A stretch of 64,000 nucleotides of DNA from the NCBI GenBank assembly GCA_024114885.1, contig CP099421.1, positions 1-64,000 on the forward strand, given 5' to 3'. A model generated the notes under the pieces. The model had not been told where the DNA came from. It worked only from the letters and a program-made list of their open reading frames with translations, and made no database searches. Position 1 is the first letter of the stretch. Every line of letters starts with the position of its first letter. Shown here piece after piece: positions 48,300-58,490 of this stretch. The DNA comes from Septoria linicola. Lineage: Eukaryota > Ascomycota > Dothideomycetes > Mycosphaerellales > Mycosphaerellaceae. The translations under genes and the position numbers were made by a program.

Positions 48300-49048
48300 T
48301 CAGCAATCCGCACCAAGTGAGGCAACGCCCTGCTCAAACTTGTTAGTAAGAATCGAAGGTGTATGAGACAGGACTGTCAACTCACCAGTACATCCAAACA
48401 GCCCGAAGCAGCCTTGGTACTACCACGACCAGAATCATTGCCACTAGTAGTCCTTGAACCACCGCTGCCGCCCCCACGACTACCACTATCAATGCCAGGC
48501 ACAGTGTTGGAGCCGCCAGCACTATTGCTCGTTCGTCCCCCACCCGTGATCCTAGAATTGCCTCCATTGCGACTTCCAGTATTGCCAGTAGTAGTAAAAG
48601 GGTTCCAGCCAGGCTTGTCTGGAGGCCCTAGAGTCCAAGATGTGAAGTGCACATCAGTATGGTCAGAATACCATCCGTCCGTATGGTGTTGCGAGAGCGA
48701 ACCTCCTGAGCACTGTGCACCGAGCTGTTTACCCTCAGGGGTATCGCAGATGTCGAATGGATTGCGAGATGGATTGGTCCAGTGAGCTTCCTCCGGCTGA
48801 TTGACAGTGCCACCGATGTTCGGATAGTTGTTGTTCCAGCCAGTGTACCAGCTCCAGTCAGACTGGCTTTTCTGACGCGATTTGCGTTTTGACGGGTCAG
48901 CTGTTGATGAGCGTAGGTCACTAACGATCTCCACCGTTGGTTGGACAAGAGAGCTATCGATCGCCTTCGGGTCCTGGAGAGGCGGCAAGGGCAACGCGAT
49001 CGCCATACCCGTCGCCGCTGGGAGGAGAATGTACAGCGGCAGCTTCAT
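48300..49048 (-). CDS. Secreted Gly/Ser-rich protein, two exons, effector-like
   Basis: Start at 49,048: MKLPLYILLPAATGMAIALP gives a signal peptide with a likely cut after the Ala-Leu-Pro region. Exon 1 is 49,048-48,386. The intron is 48,385-48,330 (56 bp), with donor GTGAGT, branch TTACTAACA and acceptor GAGCAG, and exon 2 is 48,329-48,300. The product is 230 residues. After the signal, residues 54-58 are KRKSR, a possible Kex2 site. A Trp/Asn/Pro-rich middle (62-150) contains WSWYTGWNNNYPNIGG and two Cys (101, 113). A Gly/Ser/Thr/Arg tail (155-212) follows, then two Cys (217 and the last residue, 230). A frame extending 67 codons upstream is open, but that start has no signal peptide and is less likely. 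Without splicing the protein would end in LDVLVS two codons into the intron. No known domain was recognised. Cell-wall or secreted effector-like by composition only. Confidence 0.75.
48330..48385 (-). other. 56-bp intron near the 3' end of the secreted protein gene
   Basis: GTGAGT donor, TTACTAACA branch site 13-20 bases before the acceptor GAGCAG. It splits the gene so that the last ten residues, including the final Cys, are on a 30-base exon. Confidence 0.75.
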
Positions 49049-50389
49049 TGATGCGACTTTTTTGAGACTGCTACAGGCCAACTCCAAAGAGCAAAAAGAG
49101 AGTGACTCGAGTGATTCCTCTAGAGGGCTGGATATGAAAACGTCAAGTGTCCTTGAGAAACGCCTCGACTTAGTTGTCCTTGTTGAGCTGTTCACTTCCG
49201 CGGCTACTGCTTGGCCAAGCTTCCGTATGCTGGGAAGTTCCTGAGCCATTACTGATCACAAGGTAGGCAGAGTGTCCTACAGAAGCAGTGGGGTACAAGC
49301 CTCGCTATGCCCATTTATCTACCTCTTCTGGAGCGGAGTCATCTGAGCTCCATTGACTAAAGGAATGTTTGCACGCCCGTGAAAGTGTTTATGAAGCCAT
49401 GGATGGGTCATCATACAGGCCGAGTGAGCCAGATATAGCCATAGTTCAGCACAGCTGGCCATGCTATCAATACACAGGCCGTGTCGTCATCTTCGGAAAC
49501 CTCGACCAAGCTCGAGCAAATGTCCGGCTGCTGCTGAGCCAGAACCAACATTGATGCAAGTGTTCACTTGTAACAATTCGCAGCACCTCGTGGAACATTC
49601 CACACGCTTGAGTCTCGAAATGGTGTGGACCTGCAGCATTGATCGCTTCTGAGCCGTGGTTGTATCGATCAAGTCTGTCGTATAAATCGCAGAAAGTATG
49701 TCGTACGCCGTATGCACCGGCCACTGCTCTGTCAGCCCCGAAGACTGTTGTCTACCGAGCTGAGTCGCGGAGATACCGGACATCCTTGGCCTGGCTGTTC
49801 TGTTCTACCAGTCATGGCACCCATGTCTGCTCCATCTGTCGAACATGCGAGGCCACGCGGGGCTGTCCGAATGAGTATTGCTCGACTGTCTCAAAGAAAA
49901 CGCTGAGAGCACTTGGTATCTCAATTGTGCTCTCACTGATACGCGAGCCGACTGCGTGCGGGATGTAGCTCCCACGGCTGACCGCCGCCGTTCATAGCCA
50001 TCATCTGGAGATGCAGATGACTTCGGGCCTGCAGATTGACTAGCAAGACTGTCATCATACTTAGAACCACTTACGGGAAGGAGTGATGCAGCTTGATGCC
50101 ATGGACGCACAAGCGCTGCCAGCATCGTTCATGGAAACCAGAAGTATGTTCTGTGTTCCATGTCACAGAGAGTTAGCTTTTTCGAGCAATGTCTGCAATG
50201 GGAAGATGAGTGATCGTCAAGATTGAGGGAGTAGAATGAGGTGGGTAAAGCATTCCCCAGACATACCATTTTCTTGTAGTGCTGTCGGCATGGCCTGTCA
50301 AGCGATCATATAAAGCGCTCCAAAGCCCACCACAGCACTGCGAGAGCCATCGAGTCAATCCTTTGTCCACAGACACACCCATAAACGCC
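49049..50389. other. Intergenic, nothing recognised
   Basis: Divergent spacer between the two secreted-protein genes, 1.3 kb of normal composition. Open frames of 60-110 codons occur on both strands and overlap freely; none has a domain, a signal peptide or consistent splice sites. It should contain both promoters. Confidence 0.5.
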
Positions 50390-50921
50390 ATGCGAATTAT
50401 CAGATTCCTCCTTGTCGCTGCAATGGTAGCATTCACATGCGCCCAGGATGGCGACGATCTGGATGAAGATTCTAGAGATCTTACGGCAGCGGATCTACTG
50501 TCGTACGACGATTCAGACATCCACCATTGCACAATTGACGCTCCCGAGAAGCAAGCATGGTCGACCACCTCCTCAGCTGAAGACATCGTGCTGACTTGTG
50601 TGCTAGTGCACTCTTCCATCGGTATGCTGCCTAGTGTCATGGTTTGGATACGAGTTCTCCTACTGCTGCGATCCAAATACGGATGGAGAGACCTGCTGTT
50701 TACGCACATGCCACATAACGGAAGATCCAGGTGGAGACCAGAGATACGTGAGTGCTGAATATCACGACGGGTCATCGTTGATTCATATTGCTGATGATTT
50801 TTTGATGCAGTGCAGGTTGAAAAATGACGAGCCTGATCCCAGGGCCTACTGCTGTGTCAACGAGCCTGACATCAAGTTTTGCTGCTACCCTGAGGAAGAC
50901 GGCTGCTGTGTGACAGAGTGA
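50390..50921 (+). CDS. Small cysteine-rich secreted protein with CC doublets; frame join unresolved
   Basis: ATG at 50,390 gives MRIIRFLLVAAMVAFTCAQD, a clear signal peptide, followed by an acidic pro-like region (DGDDLDEDSRDLTAADLL) and Cys at 47 and 69. The second half is in another frame: from 50,607 it reads a Cys-rich sequence with five or six CC pairs (SVCC, SYCC, ETCC, AYCC, KFCC, GCCVTE) to TGA at 50,919. An intron at 50,748-50,810 is good (GTGAGT donor, CTGAT branch, GATGCAG acceptor). It is 63 bp with no stop in frame, so it could be retained or removed. The first join is not solved: an acceptor-like CTGAC...CTAG ends at 50,606, but no donor gives the right phase, which leaves an odd intron, a one-base indel or a real frameshift. 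By features this is a secreted effector candidate; no toxic or virulence activity can be claimed from sequence. Confidence 0.55.
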
Positions 50922-51850
50922 GGTCTTGATTAGGACGACCGCGCTTTAGCGTCGAGCTAATTTGGAGGCCTGCACACAACAGTGAGGCTCGTCACACGTT
51001 TTGGCGCGTGAGAGCCAGGGTTGTGTGGGTGACCATGCCGGGATCTGAGATCGATTGAGATTCGTTCAGCTTGGCGAAAAGGTAGTGAATAGTAATCAGA
51101 CACTCGTTTTGTAAGCCAGGCAGCGCGTTGCATGTAGTCTGGCTTTGAAGCAGCTCCCGGCGGTTGAATGGACGGCGGAGAAGACAGCCGCAAACGCATC
51201 TTATCCATATCCACAATGCTCGTCCTCCAGCCAAGCTCTTTGAGGCGCCCGTGTCCCCGCCATGAGTCTTCTCAGCGTAGAGAGTGCCGCTCTTGAGACG
51301 TTGGCAATATGCCACCAGATCGCATGCGTTATCAGAATAACTACTTCCAGTGCCGACACCGTAACGTGTGATTTGTGTGATGGGCTTCGATGCCTTATCC
51401 TGCGAAATGAACACCACGAGAAGAGATAGAGTAGGTGGCGAGGCGGAGAGGTGAGATCGTAAGAGCGAGCGAGCGAGCGATGTTGTCGATGTCCTCGCAG
51501 ACTCTTCCACTCGTGCCATGAATGCAATGCCTACTTCTCCTTAGATCAAGTAAGATGACCCATGGCGAAGTCGAATCATTGGGAAATAGGTGGCGACGCA
51601 GCGTGCATCAATATGTGCCAAAGGAGTAGCATGTCAGGACGACCGCGACGAAGCGTGTAGAGAAGAAGGAGCGAGTGCTGTGACGATGTTAGAGTAGGAG
51701 GTAACTTAGGGTTTGGTTTGGGTGCCCCGCAGCCGCTAACTAACTTAGAGCAGAACTAGGACGGTGCGCCATTCTGACCAGTCCGCCATATCAAACCTCG
51801 GCAACGCAATAGCAATAAACACACTCTATCGCTTCTAATTCACTCTCTAT
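50922..51850. other. Right edge of the gene island, no firm gene
   Basis: Minus-strand frames of 85-175 codons overlap each other between 50,957 and 51,527 with no domain or splice support. A short GAGCGAGCGAGCGA run is at 51,464. From about 51,840 the composition shifts into the RIP pattern. Confidence 0.4.
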
Positions 51851-51889
51851 ACTCGCTACACACTCGCAATCATAGCTCCGCGTGCTCTA

Positions 51890-54366
51890 GACTACTTACT
51901 ATACTATAACTATATCCGCTAGCGTAGAGAGGTAGGTTATACTCTACTAGAGATCTAATCTGCCTTTTACTACTCCTTTCGAGTTACTATTACTAAACGC
52001 ACTCTCGAGCGTATACTGTCTATATTATCTATTCGACTTAATAAAGACCGTAGTAGGAAGGTATAGAATATTCTAAATAATAAAGATAAACTCTAGATAC
52101 GTATAGGCTTTATATATAATATCCTACGTCTTAAAGATAGCGAAGCTATATAGGTTTTAATAGACGAGGGCTTTAATATTACTATAAGGTAATACTGCCG
52201 TATTTAGATTAATAGGCTAGGACTATAGAAGATAGAGAGTAGTATAAATTATATAGACGTAGAATTATATATCGTAGAAATACTAGTAGTAGAGCTAGAT
52301 AAGTTATTAGTTAAAGTATATAGTAAGGGTAATCTCTATACTTATCTATAGTCTAAATATAATATTATTAGGTAGTAGGCACTTATAGCTAAACCTTAGG
52401 TACTCGTAGCTTATACTCGTAGTAACTAGATTTATCGTATTACTTCTCTACTTAATCCTAAGGGCGTACGGCGTCGTCTTAACTGTATAAACGAATACTA
52501 TAGAGCTATTATTATACCTAGTCTAGGCTTTACTATCTTAATAGATATATACTATAAGTTTAAGAAGTAGCTTATTTAGATCTACGCTAGTATCTATATC
52601 TATTCGCGTTATATAGAGTAGATATATATTAGTCTATCTAGAAGGACAGCTATATTAGTTCTCGCTTAATACCTTATAGTACTACGCGCTATAGGTACTA
52701 TACCTTAAATCCTCTAATCTAATCGTAGTATAGAGACTATACTAGCTATAGATACTTATTTTAAGATCTAGAACGTTATCTATATTATAGAGTCGGAGGC
52801 CGTAGTAGCTATAGGTAGTAAGCTATTACTATCGTTACGATTTAACTAATACTTTAAGTATAGAACTAGTAAGATAAACTAACGTATTAAATTATAGTAG
52901 GCTTAGTAAGCTAAAGCCCTAGCGCTATAGAGAGAATACTTCTATTAATTACTAATTAAGGACTTATACGATAGCGATTTACTTATCGACCGTATTAACT
53001 TCCTAGCGATATATATACTAATTATACGCGAGGCTATTAGCGAGTTTATACGAGTATAGAATAGCTATAGGATCTAGAAATAGCCTAAGCGTCTATACGT
53101 TATTATAGGTATTCTATATATACTACGATACTATTTATATATATATAGTACTAGTAATTAATCTATTCTACTACTAGACGGCGTTCTAGACGAGATTAAA
53201 AGGGAACTAGAGGGCTTCGGTATATAATCGTAACTACTCGCTATAGTAACTCGCTAATAAAATATAGACCTAGAAGCCTATCTACCTATAATAACCCTTA
53301 AATAGTATAGCTACGCCTTATAGCTATACGGCCTTATACTACCTATAGACGGTAATACTAACTCTACTTCTAGTAAGCGTATTTACCGTTATACTTATTT
53401 AATACTACGTATACTCGTATTATAGTATATCGTATTATAGTAATAGCCGACGCTTAGTAAGCTTAATAAGCTATTAGCTATACGTAGGTAGATTAATATA
53501 TAGTAAATAAGAGATATATTTATAGCCTCTAATAGTATACTAATCCTTAATAAAGATAACGGAATTATAGAGATAGAGTTTACTAACGATCTATAAGTTA
53601 ATAATCCTTAAGAGCTGTCCTAATTAGTAATAGCCTATAATATAGCGTTAAAAACCCTACTCTACGAGTATATCTACGAGGCTCGGCAAGTACGTACTTC
53701 TAAATATTTAACTATTCCTCTCTCTCTTAACCTATACTATTTACTCTCTACCGATCGACCTTATCTATTAGGCTCGCTTACTATAACTATAGCCTAGCCC
53801 TAAGGCAAGTACTATATAATATTAGGCGTTAAATATAACCGTATATTCGGTAGTTATCTTTACTATAGTTAATACGCTATACGTAACCCTAACTCTCTAA
53901 ATAAGTAAATCGTCTACGAGCTATTAGTTATACTAGCGCCTACCTTAACGAGTCGCTCTACTATAGCGCCTACGAGTTATACGAGTACTATAGTTACTAC
54001 TCCTAGAATAAATACTAGAGCTACTACTAATACCTTCTTTTCGCTCTCTTAGGTTACTAATAAGGAGCGTAATACGGCTATTCTTAGGCTTAAGAAATAT
54101 ACTACTCCTAATACTAGTAGTAGATTACTATTATAGCGTCTAGTATCTACTCTACTACTAAAAGCTAAGTAGAAGGAGCCTCTAATTAAGTTCCTTTATA
54201 TATATAAGCTCTATCTATAGTACGTTACTATTAATAACTCTAGCGTTTAGACGTACTAGGATATCCGTCTATACGATACTACTATAGATATATAGACGGA
54301 TTAAGACTAGTATACTAGCGATAATATAACTCTTATAGAGTACTTCCTTTCTCGCTATCTATAGTA
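51890..54366 (+). pseudogene. Integrase-core (DDE) DNA transposon gene, inactivated
   Basis: The plus strand carries an N-terminal helix-turn-helix-like part, near 52,130-52,230 (EAIQVLIDEGFNITIRQYCR with TAG as Gln). The integrase core follows from about 52,520: GFTILIDIYYKFKK (expected DFVWSVDGYxKL), then IQIYASIYIYSRYIEQIYIS (expected IEIYACIDAYSRYIxWIYV), then SNRSIETI at about 52,721, where SDRGxET is usual. The second catalytic Asp is now Asn through TG-to-TA. A later stretch near 53,085-53,120 (QKQPKRLYVIIGIL) corresponds to the RKQPNRPxAVVGKP end piece. The family occurs widely in fungi and is often labelled integrase core domain protein. The remaining 1.1 kb encodes a less familiar C-terminal part. 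Terminal repeats were not found. Confidence 0.7.
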
Positions 54367-56988
54367 GTAAGGTAAAGGCCTACCTATATACTATACTTAG
54401 TAACTTTAGTATAAAAGCAAGGTAGTAGCTCGTTTCTAAGATAGAAATGTTTACTCTACTTAATTAATTCAATGTCCTACGGTCCTAGTATAAGGCTCTT
54501 AGTCCTAGGGCTACTAGTTTAAGCTCGTTACTACTAGTTAATATACGTATTATAAGACTATTACTCTCCGAATAGGTCTTGTTCTATAATAGCTACTCTT
54601 ATACCTACCTAGGGGGTTAGTATTAGGGTAGTTATTATCTATTAATAGAGCCGAAGGTAGGGCTATCTCTTCTCTCTTATACTAGGACTAGAAGCGTAGA
54701 GGGTAGAAGATAGCCTTAAAGTAAGAACTAATATACTATAAATATTAATAAGAGGCCTAAAGGAGCCTACGTAAGAGGCGACTTAAAGGGCTATAATAAC
54801 GTAGAAGCCTCTAGAATATAGATATCGCTCTAACCCGGAAAAGTTATAAACCTCTAGTACTCCTTAGTACGGATCTATTTACTAACTATCGTATAGATAG
54901 TAAGGTAACTTACTATATTAGAGACTTACTCGGGGTCTCTATACCTATAATAGTCTTCGATTAGACTCTAGTTTAGCGTAAAAACGCCCTCGTTTAGATA
55001 GCGTAGAAGCTATAGGATAGGCTAGACCTATCTAGGTAATCTCGTATCCTCTAGTATATAGATCGCTCGGAATAAGCCCTAGTATAGCGTTAGACGCTAA
55101 TCGTTTAGCTAAGGACACTAATTATGTCTAAGGCCCTAGACCCGGTATATAGTATAGGCTAACGTAATATTATACTACTATAGTTATATAGCGAATTACC
55201 TAAATAAGTAAAACGGACGCGCCTCGCTATAAACGGTCGAACTATACGACACGATATACCTTTGCTTATTAGATATAATTAATATAGCTCTAGTATTATA
55301 AGAAAAGTATAACGTTTACTTTCTAATAGCTAATAAAATTTTAGACTCTTGTTTTTTAGTTATCGTTTTAAACGATAACTATATTTTATTTAAAAACCTA
55401 ATTAAGGAGAGTATAATATACTCTTAGAACCTATTCGAATAAGCTCTATAAGTAAATTAGTATCTACTAGCCGGCCTATAATACTAGATAGTAGCTTATC
55501 TAACTAACTTAATAAGTAAATTCGAAGATCCCTAGTAAAGCTACTACCTACTTTTACTTTATTCCCTCTACTAGACAACGATATATCTATAGAAGCTAAG
55601 GACTAAGGAGGTAATAACCTTAACCCTAACGCTAATATCTTTTAAGGACCGAACTTAGGAGGTAGACTATCTATATCGTAGTTCTAGCTACTTATAGAGA
55701 CTATCTATATAACCTAGAGCTAGAAGGTAATTGTCGCTTAGGTTCCGCTAATACCTAGCTCGGACTAGAATCCCTTCTTTAATAGAGAGAACGTAACCGA
55801 GTATATTAAGCGTTTTAAAGTACTATATAGGAACTACGCTATTCTACTTATTAATAATAATAAATAGCTTTACGAGAAGTTACTTACTTAGGTTACGGTT
55901 GTCTAACGTAGACGATACTAGCGCCTTAATAGTTTCTACGATCGAAACTACGCTAAGTTTAAGGAGTTAATTATTAAGGAATACTAAAAGTACGATAATA
56001 TATATATACTCGGAAACCGCTACTATATAGAAAACCTTTATAAGGTCGACCGTAGCGAGGATAATAATCTCTTAGAGTACTTAAGGTAGTTTATACTCTA
56101 CTCTAATACTATACCTACTTCGTATATAGACGAGCGTTCTCGTACTCTTCTATTCGTATAGGGCCTACTATTTCGTTTTAGTAAGAGGCTCTAGGCCTAT
56201 CTTAGGTTAGACCTTAATAATAATAACCTAGATTATAGTAAACTCTTAAAGACAGCCTAGCGTTAGATTAATAGTAATAAGGACTTTAAAATAGAGGTAT
56301 ATAACGAAGGTAGTAGAGACGTCTAGTAGTTATATAAAGTAGTAAAGAAGTCCGCTCTAAGGCTAAACTCTAAGTTTAATATTAGAGAAATAGTAGTCTA
56401 TAAAGGCTATAAACTAGTAAGCGTCGATAACATTACTACTAGTATATAAGACCTTGTAATTACTACGATTCGTTAGCTCGAAGAAGAAGATCCGTAGCCG
56501 CTACGCCTATCGATAGGATAGTAGGCGAAGTCTTACGATTATAACTATCTGTATATTCTAAGGCCTACTTATAGCTAGGAGATTTCGATTAATTTAGCTA
56601 CGATAGATAACAGATTAATAATTAAGGCCTATATAGCGATCGCTCTAAAGATTTTAGGTTATTAGATATATAGGCTCGAAGGCTATATAGCTACAAACTA
56701 CGAGTACCTATAGTAGTTCGAGACTAAGGGCTTAATATATAGAGATCTAAAGACTAGTATTATATACTATAGAACGCCTCGCCTAGGTACGGAAAAGATA
56801 TAGTACTACTAGGATAAGGAACTACTAAAGCTATTCGTATTAATAGAAGTATTAGAGTAGCGCTATAGAAAGATTAATCTTGAAAATATAGATCGTTTAT
56901 TAACGCTAAGAGCGAGCTAGTAGAGGATAGCGAATAAGGTAGCTAGTATCGATAGTCTTATTAATATTAACTAAGTCGCTTCTATTAC
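54367..56988 (+). mobile_element. Second copy of Gypsy A (A'), 5' part, inverted relative to A
   Basis: From 54,367 this is the reverse complement of 40,606 down to about 37,990: leader with TATAAAAG near 54,411, palindrome at 55,358-55,380, and gag from about 55,583. The start ATG has become ATA. Differences from A are mainly transitions. The copy stops at 56,988 because element B is inserted there; the sequence expected next, CTAGGAGGATTAGG, is present in A at about 37,982 but not here. The rest of A' presumably lies beyond the window. Confidence 0.85.
55583..56988 (+). pseudogene. Gag of Gypsy A', inactivated and interrupted
   Basis: Same protein as the minus-strand gag at 39,390 and downstream, for example NVTEYIKRFKVLYRNYAIL near 55,790 and YDNIYILGNRYYIENLYKV near 55,990. 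Stops are TAG/TAA. It is cut at 56,988 by the LTR of element B. Confidence 0.7.
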
Positions 56989-57193
56989 TATAAGAGCGTA
57001 GAGTAAATAGTCGAAGTAAAGGAAGGCCGCCTACCTTACTACCTTACCTTAGTATACCGGCTTGTACCGAGTATACTTAGCGTATAGGTATTTTATACGC
57101 GACGTACGCGCTCTATATTAGGACCTATAAGAATTAGTCTACGGTCTTAACGATAGTTAAGAGCGTTCTATACGTTACTATATACCCTTTACA
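56989..57193 (+). repeat. 5' LTR of Gypsy B
   Basis: Starts TATAAGAGCG (RIP form of TGTAAGAGCG) and probably ends CCCTTTACA, giving short inverted ends TGTAA...TTACA. The start is firm from the match with 63,901; the end is inferred from the terminal CA. The primer binding site after it was not identified. Confidence 0.75.
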
Positions 57194-57279
57194 ATTCTAA
57201 TTCTTCTCTCCTATACGGAGTAGTAATCTATAGAACCCTAGAAACAAGATATCGTATAACGATAGCGCCTTGTAGGCGG

Positions 57280-58490
57280 AATATATACGAGACGAGCTTA
57301 CTAAACAAGAGCTAGAAGATTATCTTAACTAAAACGGGCCTAACGCCGGTAACGCTATAGGACATAGCTAACTAGTAGACGAGGACATAGAGCTAGATCG
57401 CTTAGCGGCCGCTAATAAGGCGTTACGTAAGTAGGTCTACCTTACTAACCTATAACGTAAGAATGTACGTTTACGAAGCGAACTCGCGGCGCCGGTAGAG
57501 AGTAGCTCTCTTACTAGCGTATAGCTTAGTCGCTATAAACAAGACAAGGCGTCTAGTATTAGCGGACTATAGCTAGAAGACCTAGGCGACGAGCCTACGC
57601 CTCGTACGAGCGGTAACCTTAGAGTTAGTAAGAGCCTAAGGTTAAAGGAGCCGAAGCCTTTTAAAGGTAAGAACGTTAGAGAAGCTAGAGAGTTTATTAG
57701 AACCCTTAAGGTGATCTTCGCTAATAGCGTAGACTATTTCGTAGCGTATAGGCCGCGCGTACTCTACGCTATCTTGTACCTAGTAGGCGATGTCTTAGAT
57801 AAGTAGTATAACGAGAATAATATAGACTATCTCCTCTCCTCTTATACTTAAGACAAGTTTCAAGCCTTTATCTTTAACTTAGTTAGTAATAAGTAGAATC
57901 GTACGATCCTTGTAACCGTAGAGTACGAGCGTATCTAGTAACGCTATAACTAAACTACCTAGTAATTTAATATAGAGTTAAATACTCTAGAGTACTAGCT
58001 AGGTAACTTTAGCGAAGAGTAGCGGTATCGTACGTTTATCGTAAAGCTACGTAAGCTACTACGATAGGAGCTCTTAAAGTAGAAGGATCTACTACTACGT
58101 AACTATAGCGACCTCGTCGCGTTTACGAAACGATACGAGGAAGCCGATCCTACGCTAGAGCCTAAGGAGAGTATTAATAAGGATAGAGGTCCTAGTAAAC
58201 GCGCTAGGGACGAGGAGTATAAGGAGCGTACTCGCTAACTATCTAAGAAACCTTTTAGGGAGAAGGAAAAATAGAAGGATAGGTTAGGTAAGAAGCCTAT
58301 AGAGCGTAACCGACGCGTAAGCGATAACCTATTATATATCTAGTATTATAGATATAAGAAGTATAGATACTATAAGAATAAGTGCCCTAATCTAGACTCC
58401 TAGAGCGACGATAGTAAGAAGCCTACGGTACGTAGTATTAACGTTAGTAAGTCGAAAAAAGTATAGGTATCGGAGAGGAACTAGAGTCTC
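57280..58490 (+). pseudogene. Gypsy B gag with zinc knuckle, inactivated
   Basis: A plus-strand frame with TAG/TAA codons includes PKPFKGKNVREAREFIRTLK near 57,650, and the typical gag piece TFIVKLRKLLR near 58,035. At 58,328-58,390 is a CCHC zinc knuckle whose first three Cys/His positions became Tyr, leaving the last one in NKCPN. Gag packages the RNA. Confidence 0.8.

Noticed and set aside
48363..48785. 140-codon plus-strand Pro/Leu-rich frame
   Set aside because: Antisense shadow of the Gly/Ser-rich tail of the secreted protein.
50957..51527. Overlapping minus-strand frames of 85, 175 and 108 codons
   Set aside because: They overlap one another, lack domains and signals, and one contains a simple GAGC repeat.
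54367..55580. The shared 1.2-kb leader of Gypsy A and A' as a complete LTR
   Set aside because: No matching copy was found at the 3' end of element A near 31 kb, so calling it an LTR would be a guess; it may be leader or LTR plus leader.
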